Assembly (NCBI GenBank): GCA_948434855.1
Contig: CAOJFR010000007.1
Coordinates: forward strand, 1-44,989
DNA length: 44,989 nt
Direction of reading: 5' to 3'
Source of the DNA: an uncultured Clostridia bacterium
Lineage (GTDB): Bacteria; Bacillota; Clostridia; Christensenellales; UBA1242
In this document: piece after piece, positions 7,144 to 16,200 of the stretch
Numbering within the stretch: the first letter of the stretch is position 1
Layout: each line of letters opens with the position of its first letter
The notes under the pieces: generated by a model
What the model saw: the letters and a program-made list of their open reading frames with translations, nothing else
Database searches by the model: none
Told to the model about the DNA's origin: nothing
Translations under genes and position numbers: made by a program

Positions 7144-8286
7144 CTACTTATTGCCAGTTTCTGGTTTTTGACCAAATCTATTTTTGTTGCGATTAAATTT
7201 TTTATGATTAAACCTTTTTTTATCGCCAGAGTGTCCACCAAACCCATTAGGCTTGTCGCCTAACTTTTTAACATCGGCTTCAGCATCAACAATTTCCATT
7301 CCAAAACCCTGTTTGTTATTTTTTTCATAAGGTTTATTTTTAAAATCATTTCGTTCTTTTTTAAAGTTTGGCTTTTCACTTAATGGTTTTGAAGTGTCAA
7401 AAGACTTTTCTTGAGACAAACGCTCTTCATTTTCTTTAGTTTTGTTTTCTTCTGCTTTCTTTGACACATAGGTTCCATTTTTTATTGCATCAATATCTTC
7501 AAGCGAAAAGTCTTCAACCACAAAAGTGTCACCATCTGCCTGACGCTTTACTGAAACTCTTTCTCTTAAAATGTCGTTATAAACAACCGTTCCAAAGCCA
7601 TTTGGAGTTTTTATTGAACTTCCAACCTTTGGCATTTTTGCAAGCATTTGCTCATACATTTCAGATTCATAGCCAAGACAACACATTAATCTGCCACAAA
7701 TTCCGTTAATTTTTGTTGGTGCAAGAGAAAGCCCTTGAATTTTTGCCATTTTTACAGTAACATGGTCAAAGTTCTTTAAAAATCTTGCACAACAACATTG
7801 CTCGCCACATGGACCAACTCCACCACAAATTTTAACTTCATCTCTTTGACCAATTTGTTTTAGCTCTATTCTGGTTTTAAACATTGTTGCAAGTTCTTTT
7901 AAAAGTGCCCTAAAATCAACCCTTTCTTCGCTTGAAAATGTGATGAGCACCTTAGACTCATCAAAACTATATTCAGCTGAAATAAACTTCATCATAAGCC
8001 CAAGTTCCAAAGATTTTTTCTTAATCTCTGGCAACTTATCTTTTGCCTTTTTTGCAAGCTCTTCATATTTTTGAATATCTTTTTCAGTTGCTTTTCTCTT
8101 TAATGTTTTAAGTTCATAAGCCTTGCTATCTTCAGCCTCAATATTAAGTTTTGTTACCATTGCAATGGTTTCAAACTCATCAAACTGAACTAACACCCTG
8201 TCATTAAGACTAAGATCTTCAATGTTTTGCAAGAAAAAATATGTATCTCTATCGCCAAATCTTTTGACGCCTACGATTTTCTGCAT
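7144..8286 (-). CDS. ricT: PSP1-domain protein RicT (YaaT)
   Basis: 380 aa. The PSP1/RicT core covers about residues 1-265 and contains the cysteine-rich signature GPCGEQCCCARFL followed by ICGRLMCCLGYE. In Bacillus RicT forms the RicAFT complex, which carries [4Fe-4S] clusters and acts with RNase Y in mRNA maturation and in competence, biofilm and sporulation control. The C-terminal ~110 residues are low-complexity and rich in Lys, Asn and Gly (KPNFKKERNDFKNKPYEK and similar), longer than the Bacillus protein and probably disordered, perhaps RNA-binding. Start ATG 8286 overlaps holB by 16 bases. Confidence 0.93.
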   Translation of the reverse strand: MQKIVGVKRFGDRDTYFFLQNIEDLSLNDRVLVQFDEFETIAMVTKLNIEAEDSKAYELKTLKRKATEKDIQKYEELAKKAKDKLPEIKKKSLELGLMMKFISAEYSFDESKVLITFSSEERVDFRALLKELATMFKTRIELKQIGQRDEVKICGGVGPCGEQCCCARFLKNFDHVTVKMAKIQGLSLAPTKINGICGRLMCCLGYESEMYEQMLAKMPKVGSSIKTPNGFGTVVYNDILRERVSVKRQADGDTFVVEDFSLEDIDAIKNGTYVSKKAEENKTKENEERLSQEKSFDTSKPLSEKPNFKKERNDFKNKPYEKNNKQGFGMEIVDAEADVKKLGDKPNGFGGHSGDKKRFNHKKFNRNKNRFGQKPETGNK

Positions 8287-9254
8287 TTAACTTTTACCTC
8301 CGCTAATTTAAATAAAAACTCATCAACAACCGCAGTTGAATTGGCATTAAATGAAAGCTGTTTCTTTGCTTCAATTGCTGTTTTTATAAGAACTGTTGTG
8401 GCATCAAAATTTAATGATGATGCAATAACCTTTAGTTTTGTTAAAACATTTTTGCAAACAACAAGCTCTTGTTTGCCTGAAATAACGAGTGATATGTCAC
8501 GTGAAATTAGCATGGCAATATCAAAAAATTCTTTAACATTAATGTTTTTTGCATTGAAAATGCACGAATATTTCAACACATCACGGCTTCCATTAATTTC
8601 AAAAAAGCATGAAACAATATTATTAAAAAAGTCTACAAAGCAATCATCACAGGCAAGCTTTTCTGCAAAACTGGCATTAAAGTTTGCACAACTTGCATAT
8701 ACTTCTGCATTTTCTTTGCCCACACCACCAAGTTTAAGCATTTCAGCAATTTCAGCAGTTGAAATTTCATCTAAATCAATCTGCTTAACACGTGACAATA
8801 TGGTTGGCAAAATTTTTGAAGTTGCTGTGGCACACAAAATGAAAAAAGTGTTCTTTGGTGGCTCTTCAATGGTTTTTAAGATTTTATTTTGTGAAGCCTC
8901 ATTCATATCATTTGCGTCAAGCAAAACAAACACTTTTTTGTCTGCCTCAAATGCACAAACTTCTGCACTCTCACAAATATTGCTGACCACCCCAACATCA
9001 ATTTTGCCGCCGCCTAGCCCATAAAACTTAACATCTGGATGAATATGTTTATTAACTCTCATAATGTTTCTTTCAGCATTTTCTGAGTCATTAATATTAA
9101 TTAGCATTCCAGCAAATTTCTCAGCAAATTTATATAAATAATTTTCATCTGCTGAAACAAACAAATAGGCATGAGAAATTCTAGACATTTCTATGTCTTT
9201 AGAAATCATTTTATAGGCATGTGACTTTAATATCACCTTTTCATAATCAAGCAT
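8271..9254 (-). CDS. holB: DNA polymerase III delta-prime subunit
   Basis: 327 aa. Clamp-loader subunit of the AAA+ fold: SRISHAYLFVSADE at the N-terminus, then KKVFVLLDANDMNEASQNKI and LKTIEEPPKNTFFILCAT, the family hallmark. The expected SRC arginine-finger motif reads LSRVKQ. There is no Walker A lysine motif and no zinc-binding cysteine module, as in many divergent clostridial delta-prime proteins. First gene of the operon holB-ricT-ferredoxin-trmN6. Start ATG 9254 with AGGTG upstream. Confidence 0.92.
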   Translation of the reverse strand: MLDYEKVILKSHAYKMISKDIEMSRISHAYLFVSADENYLYKFAEKFAGMLININDSENAERNIMRVNKHIHPDVKFYGLGGGKIDVGVVSNICESAEVCAFEADKKVFVLLDANDMNEASQNKILKTIEEPPKNTFFILCATATSKILPTILSRVKQIDLDEISTAEIAEMLKLGGVGKENAEVYASCANFNASFAEKLACDDCFVDFFNNIVSCFFEINGSRDVLKYSCIFNAKNINVKEFFDIAMLISRDISLVISGKQELVVCKNVLTKLKVIASSLNFDATTVLIKTAIEAKKQLSFNANSTAVVDEFLFKLAEVKVKCRKS

Positions 9255-9269
9255 AATTCACCTAATATC

Positions 9270-9298
9270 ATGGTAATAAAAAATATGTTTAATGTCAA
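9270..9298 (-). promoter_or_regulatory. Promoter of the holB operon
   Basis: TTGACA (9298-9293), 17 bp, TACCAT (9275-9270), 15 bases before the holB ATG. The -10 is imperfect. Confidence 0.45.
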
Positions 9299-9324
9299 GT
9301 TATCACCACCGAATAATTTTTTTA

Positions 9325-9354
9325 CAAAAAAAATATAGCAATATTAATTGCTAT
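9325..9354 (-). terminator. greA terminator
   Basis: 8-bp perfect stem (9335-9342 with 9347-9354) with a 4-nt loop, followed on the minus strand by a U-rich run, seven bases after the greA stop. Confidence 0.8.
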
Positions 9355-9360
9355 ACTTTT

Positions 9361-9828
9361 TTAAAATATCTTTAAAATCTTCATTTTAACAACGCCACCT
9401 GGGGTTTCAACACTAACCTCATCTCCAACTCTTTTATCTAGAAGAGCCATTCCTATTGGCGACTCATTTGAAACATAATTTTTGTCTGGGTCACTTTCAA
9501 TTATTCCAACAACCTTATATGTATCTTCTTCTTTAAAGTCTGAGTCATAAACAGTGACAAAATTACCAACACCAACGGTGTCCATTGTTACCTTATCATC
9601 TGTTATTATTGTTGCTTTTCTTAGAGTTTCTTCAATAGAAGAAATTTCAGTTTCAACAATTGATTGCTCCTTTTTTGCAGCATCATATTCTGAATTTTCA
9701 CTTAAATCTCCAAAATCTCTTGCAACTTTTAACTTTTCAAGAACCTCAGGTCTTTTAACATTCTTTAAAAATCTTAATCTTTCTTCTTTTTCAGCCTTTC
9801 CTTCAGCTGTAATAAATAATTCTGCCAT
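9361..9828 (-). CDS. greA: Transcript cleavage factor GreA
   Basis: 155 aa (E. coli GreA is 158). GreA rescues backtracked RNA polymerase by stimulating transcript cleavage through its coiled-coil tip. The N-terminal coiled coil includes RPEVLEKLKVARDFGDLSEN, with the acidic tip in DLSENSEYDAAK. The C-terminal FKBP-like domain has SPIGMALLDKRVGDEVSV and ends VKMKILKIF. Start chosen at the ATG with GAGGAC eight bases before it. The longer reading frame would have to start upstream of the promoter. Confidence 0.96.
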   Translation of the reverse strand: MAELFITAEGKAEKEERLRFLKNVKRPEVLEKLKVARDFGDLSENSEYDAAKKEQSIVETEISSIEETLRKATIITDDKVTMDTVGVGNFVTVYDSDFKEEDTYKVVGIIESDPDKNYVSNESPIGMALLDKRVGDEVSVETPGGVVKMKILKIF

Positions 9829-9874
9829 AATATTGTCCTCCTGTCTCATGCCATACGTAAATCGTAATGAATTT

Positions 9875-9903
9875 ATTATATATGATTTTTGCCAAAAAGT
9901 CAA
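9875..9903 (-). promoter_or_regulatory. greA promoter
   Basis: TTGACT (9903-9898), 17 bp, perfect TATAAT (9880-9875). It excludes any greA start upstream of 9868. Confidence 0.75.
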
Positions 9904-9923
9904 ATAAATTGAATTTGTTTTGC

Positions 9924-9952
9924 TTGCAAACACCTTGGTTTTTTGTTATCAT
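9924..9952 (+). promoter_or_regulatory. Promoter of the 87-aa gene
   Basis: TTGCAA (9924-9929), 17 bp, TATCAT (9947-9952). Divergent from the greA promoter. Confidence 0.5.
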
Positions 9953-9967
9953 TAAACAGAGGTTAAT

Positions 9968-10231
9968 ATGGTAAGAATTTGGGCAAGAACCATGAATGAT
10001 ACAAAAATAACAAGGTCTTATATATATGAAAGTATAGACAATTTTTCAGAAGATAAACTTCGTCTTCACATTGAAAAAATTTGTCATGAGCTTGATATTC
10101 CAACTCCAATGATATTAAAAAGCCACATAACAAGTTATGTGGACTTTAATAATTGCACTTTTACAAAATCTGACTTTGTTGAATATGTTGATTTTGAAAA
10201 ATTTATTTTGGAAAATGCAACACTTTCCTAA
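9968..10231 (+). CDS. Small conserved protein of unknown function
   Basis: 87 aa with AGAGG six bases before the ATG. No signal peptide or membrane segment. The pattern RIWAR at the start, ICHELDIPTPMIL in the middle and SDFVEYVDFEKFILE near the end reminds me of a short conserved hypothetical protein seen in many Clostridia (from memory, not searched). No function is known to me. Transcribed from its own promoter, divergent from greA. Its stop lies two bases from the stop of the convergent Rho_N gene, with no terminator between. Confidence 0.8.
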   Translation: MVRIWARTMNDTKITRSYIYESIDNFSEDKLRLHIEKICHELDIPTPMILKSHITSYVDFNNCTFTKSDFVEYVDFEKFILENATLS

Positions 10232-10233
10232 AA

Positions 10234-11235
10234 TTAATAATCACCTTCATCTTCACATCTAAGCATTATTGAAATATTTCCAAGCGATGCAAATTTTGGC
10301 AAAATGTTTTGGAGATATTTTTTTATTCTTTCAGAAACATCACTATCAAAACCACTAAGCATATATTCAACATCTTCAGCACTTTCAAACAAAACAATAA
10401 AGTCTTGCCCGTCAAAAACTGCTTTTTCACAAAGACCAATAAAAGTCATAAGTTTTTTATAGATTTTTGGACACTCTTCATATGCACTATATGTTATGCA
10501 TTCAACACCTTCTTCCAAAGAGTGTTTTTCAGCAGAGAACAAAATCATTTTTATATCATTTTGTTTACACTGCATTATTAAGCTATCAACTTCTTCTTTT
10601 ATCTCTTCTTTTGTGCTTAAATAAAAATCCCGACTCACCCCTGCACGAAGCCTTAAACCACCAAGTGTGAGTTTTTCAAAATTAGATTTAACTTTTATTC
10701 CATTAACGGAAATTATTTTAAACAAATCACCTTCTGCCCTGCAAATTTCAACAACATCTTGATTGATTAGGCTGAATTTATTTGCAAGATTTTTAGATAT
10801 TTTTATGTCATCGTCAGACTCAACAAATTGTCTTACTCTAAGATAACATTTGTTATCTATTTCATAATACACTCTTGTTTCAATCTCACCAAGTTCAACT
10901 TCTTCCCTATAGGCTGCAAGTTTCATTGTGCCAAAGTCTTCAAGCGAAACAGACTTAAGTTCACTTGACATATCGGCATTTTTTCTGATTTTAGAGATAT
11001 ATCTGTTAATGTCAAACTCTCTAACGCTTGGTCTGCCATAAAGGCTTCTGACTGGCATATCAACTTCACCATAAACAACCTTTAAAATTTCACTAACAAG
11101 CTCCTTTTTTTTCATGGTTGTTGGCGAAGCTATGCCAAACTTGCGTCCGAGGTCCCGAAGGTCTTTTATATTGAGCAAAAATAAATTCTTTTCGTTATAA
11201 AGAGATTTATCTATTTCTCCATGAATGTTTTTCAT
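10234..11235 (-). CDS. Rho N-terminal-domain protein, no ATPase domain
   Basis: 333 aa. Residues ~20-52 (LNIKDLRDLGRKFGIASP, then TTMKKKELVSEILK) fit the Rho_N/SAP-like helical domain that begins transcription terminator Rho. No Walker A or B motif follows, so this is not Rho itself. The remainder (YYEIDNKCYLRVRQF, VRSLYGRPSVREFDINRY, LGGLRLRAGVSRDFYLS) is not recognised. Soluble and probably nucleic-acid associated. Transcribed after the sipL-like gene, 54 bases downstream, with GGGGG as ribosome site. The intervening RNA can form alternative hairpins. Function unknown. Confidence 0.7.
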   Translation of the reverse strand: MKNIHGEIDKSLYNEKNLFLLNIKDLRDLGRKFGIASPTTMKKKELVSEILKVVYGEVDMPVRSLYGRPSVREFDINRYISKIRKNADMSSELKSVSLEDFGTMKLAAYREEVELGEIETRVYYEIDNKCYLRVRQFVESDDDIKISKNLANKFSLINQDVVEICRAEGDLFKIISVNGIKVKSNFEKLTLGGLRLRAGVSRDFYLSTKEEIKEEVDSLIMQCKQNDIKMILFSAEKHSLEEGVECITYSAYEECPKIYKKLMTFIGLCEKAVFDGQDFIVLFESAEDVEYMLSGFDSDVSERIKKYLQNILPKFASLGNISIMLRCEDEGDY

Positions 11236-11240
11236 TTGTC

Positions 11241-11299
11241 CCCCTAAACTAGTTAAAGTTTAGCATAAAAGCAAGCTTTTGTCTATGTTTTATGCTAAA
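11241..11299 (-). promoter_or_regulatory. Stem-loop pair between sipL and the Rho_N gene
   Basis: A 12-bp perfect stem (11288-11299 with 11259-11270) contains the end of the sipL-like ORF including its stop. Its 3' arm can alternatively pair downstream as CTAAACT with AGTTTAG, which ends against the GGGGG ribosome site of the next gene. There is no U-run after the first stem, so it is not a classical terminator. Confidence 0.45.
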
Positions 11300-12762
11300 T
11301 TTACTGGAGAGTAGATATATATCTTCTCACCTTGAGTGAAAGTATCTGCAACTTCATTTTGTGAAGAAATAACTTCTGGTCTAACATTAAGGTTTCTTGC
11401 AACATCAAAGAGTGATTCGCCATCGCTTGTTACATAAACCCTAACTGCATACAAATTTTCTGGCTTTTCAGAAATAAGCTCATAAGATTTTACAAATTTT
11501 TCACTGAGAGCAGTCTCATTTTTTGCTGTGCAATAAAGTGCAAACATTACTTCTAAATCTCTGCCAGCCTTAACTTTATAAGAAGAAACACTTGGAACAA
11601 CCTGAAGTTCTCTAAGTTCTGCCTCTTGCTCTGCAGAAACTTCAACCTTAACTTCAGAATTAATGGTTTTTGTGCAAAGCTCTTCTGATGCCCTATAGAG
11701 TGCTGTTGCAGAAAGCATTCCAGTAACAACATATTTGCCATCTTGTTTTTCTAAGTTTACAAATTCATATTTTGGAGCATAAACAGCAACAACATCTTCA
11801 AATCCTTCAATTTCTGAAACATCACTAACTGAAAGTGCTGTGTCGTTAAATGTTTTAACTGAATGATAATTCTTCATTTCAACATAGCTATATGCTGTTT
11901 GAAGTTCGCTTTTAAGTGAAAATAAGTCTGTGGTAACTTCATAATTGTTTTCATCATAAATATAAGCCTTTGCAAACATATCAAAAACAAAAACAAAGTT
12001 TGTTTTGTCTTGAAGTTCCTCTGCTGTTACAGAAACATTTTTAACCTCTGCATGAACATCTGGAACCATGTTTGGAAGAGTGCCTTCTGCTGCAATCTCT
12101 TGCTTAAATTCGCACTCTTTTGATATTACTGAAACTCCGCTAGCATCTGCATAAACAGCCTCTGCAAGAACTTTGCCTTGAACAACAATTTTGTCAACAA
12201 GACAAACAACTTCGCTTAAAATTGTTTTTGCCTGAGCAGACAAAACATTAACGCCTTGAGCATTGCTTTCAGACTCTTCTGCAACAATAAAGTTATCTTC
12301 TGCATTTGCAACAAATCTGAGAGCACTAAAACTTTTTTTGCTTAAAACAAGTTCATCATCTGCTTCAGAAAACTCGCTAATTTCATATTTAAAGTTGCCG
12401 CAAACTGAAACTTCATGCTCTAAGAAGCACAAAATTTCATTACCCATAAATGTGTGGCTTGAAACTTTAATTTCATCAACTGCATGACATTTTTCTAAAG
12501 CAAACATACTCTGTTGCTTTTCAGAAAATTCTAAAACTCCCTCAGCTGAAGTAAGTTTTCCTTCTTCAGTAACAAAAACAACATTAACCTTTGTTTTGCC
12601 GTTTACTGTAACAAATCCATTCATGCACTCTGTGCTAGAAATGGCACTTGTTGCACTAACGCTTAAAACAGACTTAATCATCTCTTCTGTTTGAACCTTA
12701 AGCTCTGAAGAAAATTTGTCCATAGTGAATCTTTTTCTTGCTAAAAGTGCTTGTGTTTCCAT
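11290..12762 (-). CDS. sipL: SipL-like SPOCS/LysM spore coat morphogenesis protein
   Basis: 490 aa. The bulk is made of repeated SPOCS (DUF3794) segments, for example IVVQGKVLAEAVYADASGV with EGTLPNMVPDVHAEVKNVSV, and YVVTGMLSATALYRASEEL. The C-terminus is a LysM domain, YVTSDGESLFDVARNLNVRP ending QGEKIYIYSP. SPOCS repeats followed by LysM is the architecture of C. difficile SipL, which binds SpoIVA and localises spore coat. No signal peptide, as expected for a mother-cell protein. Length agrees with SipL (~500 aa). Divergent from veg. Orthology assigned from domain order, so moderately sure. Confidence 0.8.
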   Translation of the reverse strand: METQALLARKRFTMDKFSSELKVQTEEMIKSVLSVSATSAISSTECMNGFVTVNGKTKVNVVFVTEEGKLTSAEGVLEFSEKQQSMFALEKCHAVDEIKVSSHTFMGNEILCFLEHEVSVCGNFKYEISEFSEADDELVLSKKSFSALRFVANAEDNFIVAEESESNAQGVNVLSAQAKTILSEVVCLVDKIVVQGKVLAEAVYADASGVSVISKECEFKQEIAAEGTLPNMVPDVHAEVKNVSVTAEELQDKTNFVFVFDMFAKAYIYDENNYEVTTDLFSLKSELQTAYSYVEMKNYHSVKTFNDTALSVSDVSEIEGFEDVVAVYAPKYEFVNLEKQDGKYVVTGMLSATALYRASEELCTKTINSEVKVEVSAEQEAELRELQVVPSVSSYKVKAGRDLEVMFALYCTAKNETALSEKFVKSYELISEKPENLYAVRVYVTSDGESLFDVARNLNVRPEVISSQNEVADTFTQGEKIYIYSPVNLA

Positions 12763-12818
12763 AAATTATCCCCCATTAGCACTATTCTATTATGCAATAA
12801 AATCAAATATGACTTTTT

Positions 12819-12847
12819 TTGAATAAAAAATTTTTTTATGTTAAAAA
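12819..12847 (+). promoter_or_regulatory. veg promoter
   Basis: TTGAAT (12819-12824), a 17-bp spacer with an A6T7 tract, TAAAAA (12842-12847). AGAGGAG ribosome site follows. Confidence 0.45.
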
Positions 12848-12865
12848 TTAGGTCAAGAGGAGATT

Positions 12866-13105
12866 ATGAGAAAAGTAAACACAAATGTTTCTACGGTTAT
12901 TGAAGAAATTGAAAGACTCAAAGGCGAAAACATTTCTATGGAGATTAACAAAGGAAGAAAAAAGATTGAACGCTATCAAGGAATAATTGAAAATGTTTAT
13001 CCAAGTATTTTCACGGTCAACATTGGCGAAGGCAAAAGCCCATTATCATATTCTTACACAGAGGTTCTCTGCGGCGATGTGGTGATAAATAAGATTAATG
13101 GATAA
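12866..13105 (+). CDS. veg: Veg protein
   Basis: 79 aa (Bacillus Veg is 86). Short conserved Firmicutes protein with an Sm-like/SH3-type beta fold. In Bacillus it stimulates biofilm matrix gene expression, and veg is a very highly transcribed gene. Matching signature: VIEEIERLKGENISMEINKG RKKIERYQG-type core, then IIENVYPSIFTVNI. Strong AAGAGGAG ribosome site. Followed by a good terminator. veg and a SPOCS/LysM gene are commonly close in Clostridia. Confidence 0.9.
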   Translation: MRKVNTNVSTVIEEIERLKGENISMEINKGRKKIERYQGIIENVYPSIFTVNIGEGKSPLSYSYTEVLCGDVVINKING

Positions 13106-13112
13106 AATTAAT

Positions 13113-13140
13113 AAAAACTCATGGGCAATCATGAGTTTTT
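13113..13140 (+). terminator. veg terminator
   Basis: 11-bp perfect stem (13113-13123 with 13130-13140), 6-nt loop, ending in a T run. Confidence 0.85.
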
Positions 13141-13194
13141 TATTGAAGAATAAAAAGTGAAGAGTGAAAAATTGAGGTTTTGTTTATTGCAAAC

Positions 13195-13229
13195 AAAAAT
13201 AAAAGAACAGCTATTTTTGCTGTTCTTTT
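13195..13229 (-). terminator. LRR-B terminator
   Basis: 11-bp perfect stem (13219-13229 with 13201-13211), 7-nt loop, U-rich tail on the minus strand, ten bases after the LRR-B stop. Confidence 0.85.
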
Positions 13230-13239
13230 TGTTTTCTTC

Positions 13240-16200
13240 TTATGAAATTTTTGTGTAAACATAATAATTGCCACTGGTTGTTTTATTATATTTAGATGTG
13301 TCATTAAGATAATCGTTTGTATTGTTATTATTATCAACAATAGATTTTAGAACTTTGACTGTAGTTGCATTAGATAATAGTGCACCCGAGTTATAATTAC
13401 CTGTTCCTGTTGCTTGTTTATAAACCTCAACACTATCAATTATAACTGTTTTTAAATTTAAGCAATCCCTAAAAGCAGATCCATCTAAACTTATAACACT
13501 TGATGGAATAGTTATAGAGGTTAAACCATTACAACCAGCAAATGCTACGTATCCAATTTCTATAACACCATTTGGAATTATAATTGAAGTTAGATTTTCT
13601 TCCTTATAAAATGCATTACCACAAATAATTTTACAATCTGGGTGAATTTGAACTTCCCCTCCAGACCAGAAATTATGTGTTGTGTTTCTTGTGGCAAAAT
13701 ATAAATATGGATTCTCGCTATTGCCCAAATAACCACTCGTCAAAGAACCAGATGTATATTTATTGTATTGCAATTTAGAACAGTTTCCAAATGCATGATC
13801 ACCTATACTAGTAACACTATTTGGAATATTAATAGTTGTTAAATTGCTGCAACAATAAAAGGCACTGGCAACTATAGTTTCAAGTCCATTTGGAAGTTCA
13901 ACTGATTTTAAACTAGTGCACCAACTAAATGCAAGTTCTCCTATACTAATTAAAGTTGAAGGAAGAGAAACTGAAATTAAACTGCTGCATTTATAAAAAG
14001 TATTACTTTTAATTTCAGTTATCCCCTCTGGAATGTTTACCGTAGTGAGACTTGTGCAAGAATCAAAGGCACTACTATTTATAATTTTGCAATTTGTATT
14101 TATTCCACAACTTAATATATCTTTTGATGTTGCACTAAGCAAAAATAAATATGGATTTTCATCATTTCCTAAATATTTTGCATTATCATAAATATTTCCT
14201 TCCAAATTATTACAATTATAGAATGCTCCATAATTTATACGAATAATACTAGATGGTATCTCAACAGAAACTAAGTTACTATATCCATAAAATGCTTGAA
14301 ATCCTATTGAAACAACAGGTTTACCATTATAAGTTGAAGGAATAACAACTTTTGAAACAGAATTATCTTTTCCTCTAACTTCATAGCCACCATAAGTTGA
14401 ATTTAATGAAAATGATAAATAAGAATAATCCTCAACTTTCTCATAAGTAAATGTTATGTTTACATTGCCTGTTACACTGAGTGTTCCACCATTTGTAAAG
14501 TTTTGATTATTAACTTTAAAACTTGTTAACTTCATTCCTGATGGAAGAGTGTAAGATATTGTTAAGCTATCACCGTAATATATTGTGGCATTGCTTGAAA
14601 GTGTGCTTCCATTGCGTCTTACAGTTACTCCACTTGGGATTGTTCCTAAACTATATGTTATTCTGCTTCCTTGTTCCCATGATAGACTTGTTGTTGATGT
14701 TAAATTTAATGTTATGTTTCCTGTTACATTTACAATTGAACCACTGCTAAGTGTTGAGTTGTTTGCCTTTAGTGTATATGTTGTGGTTTCTTTCTCGCTA
14801 TAGTTATAACCTGCCTCTTGTTTGGTATTTCCAGTGTTTCTTGTTGAGCTTGTTGTATACGTAAAGGTTAATGTGTCACCATAATAAATTGTTGCATTAT
14901 TAGATAGTGTTGTGCTTCCTCTCTTTACTGTTACGCCGCTTGGGATTGTGCCTAGGCTATACTCAATTCTTGAACTTTGTTCCCAAGAAAGTGAGGTGCT
15001 ACTGCTTAACTCTAATGCAATATTATCTGAAACTGTTATTGTTGAACCATTGCTTAAAACTGAGCTGTTAACTTTTAAGACATATGTTGTGGTTTCTTTC
15101 TCGCTATAGTTATAACCTGCCTCTTGTTTTGTGTTGCCTGTATATCTGTTGCTTGTTTCTGTGTAAGTAAACGTCAATTGGTATCCATAATAAATTTTGC
15201 TATTGCTATTTAATGTTTCTGTTCCTATTTTTACTATAACACCAGATGGAATTGAGCCTAAGCTATATTCATTTCTCTCTTCTGCATAAATTATGTTTAG
15301 GTCTCCCGTAACTTTCCACAAATCTCCAGTAATGTGCTCTGCCCACTCCAATCTAAATTCTGTTTTGTGATGCCCCTCACTCTCTATGTAGGTTATCTCT
15401 AACTCATCACCATATTTTATTTTGGTTCCACTTTGCAAAGTTTTTCCTTCTCTTTTAACTGTTACTCCGCTTGGAATTGTTAGAGCATACTCTGATAAAG
15501 CTTCTGTGTAGACTATATTTAAGTCTCCATTTGCTGTAAGTTCTATCTCATAATATACCTTTCCATCTTCTTCTACTCTGTTTGCAAAAGTTAAAACATC
15601 AACTGTTCTTCCATCCACTGTTACTTTAAACTCTGTTATTTCATTGCCTAGTTTTGCTGTAGCTCTAAGCTTTATTGTTGAACCATAATGATAAGTGCTA
15701 TTCAAAGTGACAAGCTCTCCACCAATAGTTACAGTTATGCTTTCTGTATTATTACTATTTGTGAACCCAAGTCTATATTCTTTCATTATTGTTTTAAATT
15801 TTGGATGAATATTGAGATTGCTTGTTATTTCGTTTAGATTTACCTGCTCGTTTCTTTCATTATACCAGCCTAAAAATTCATATGTTGCAAAATCATCTTC
15901 TGGTTTTGATGGCTCTGCCAATGTTAAAGCTTCCTTATAAAATACTTCCTTAGGGGTTCCTAATTGGTTTCCAGACTCATCAAAAATTGTTACCAAAAGT
16001 GTGATTCTTTCATATCCAATATATATTTTTGAATTTTCTGTTATAATTTCACTATCTAAATATGGATGTCTTAAAGATTCATCTTTATATATGCCTGTTA
16101 TTGAATAACCCTCTATACCCTTAAGTAATGTTTTTAACTCACTTATTTTTGCTTGACCACTTATACTAAGATTATAATCTGGAACATTCTCAATTCCACT

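Noticed and set aside
6964..7263. 99-aa ORF on the plus strand
   Set aside because: Antisense to the ferredoxin and ricT, with no ribosome site. It is a shadow of the real genes.
8227..9024. 265-aa plus-strand ORF
   Set aside because: Antisense shadow of holB, without ribosome site or recognisable protein features.
12796..12816. GTCATATT as a sigma-E -35 for the sipL-like gene (minus strand)
   Set aside because: The -35-like box is perfect, but the next CATA-type -10 is only 11 bases away and matches poorly, so I do not call a sporulation promoter.
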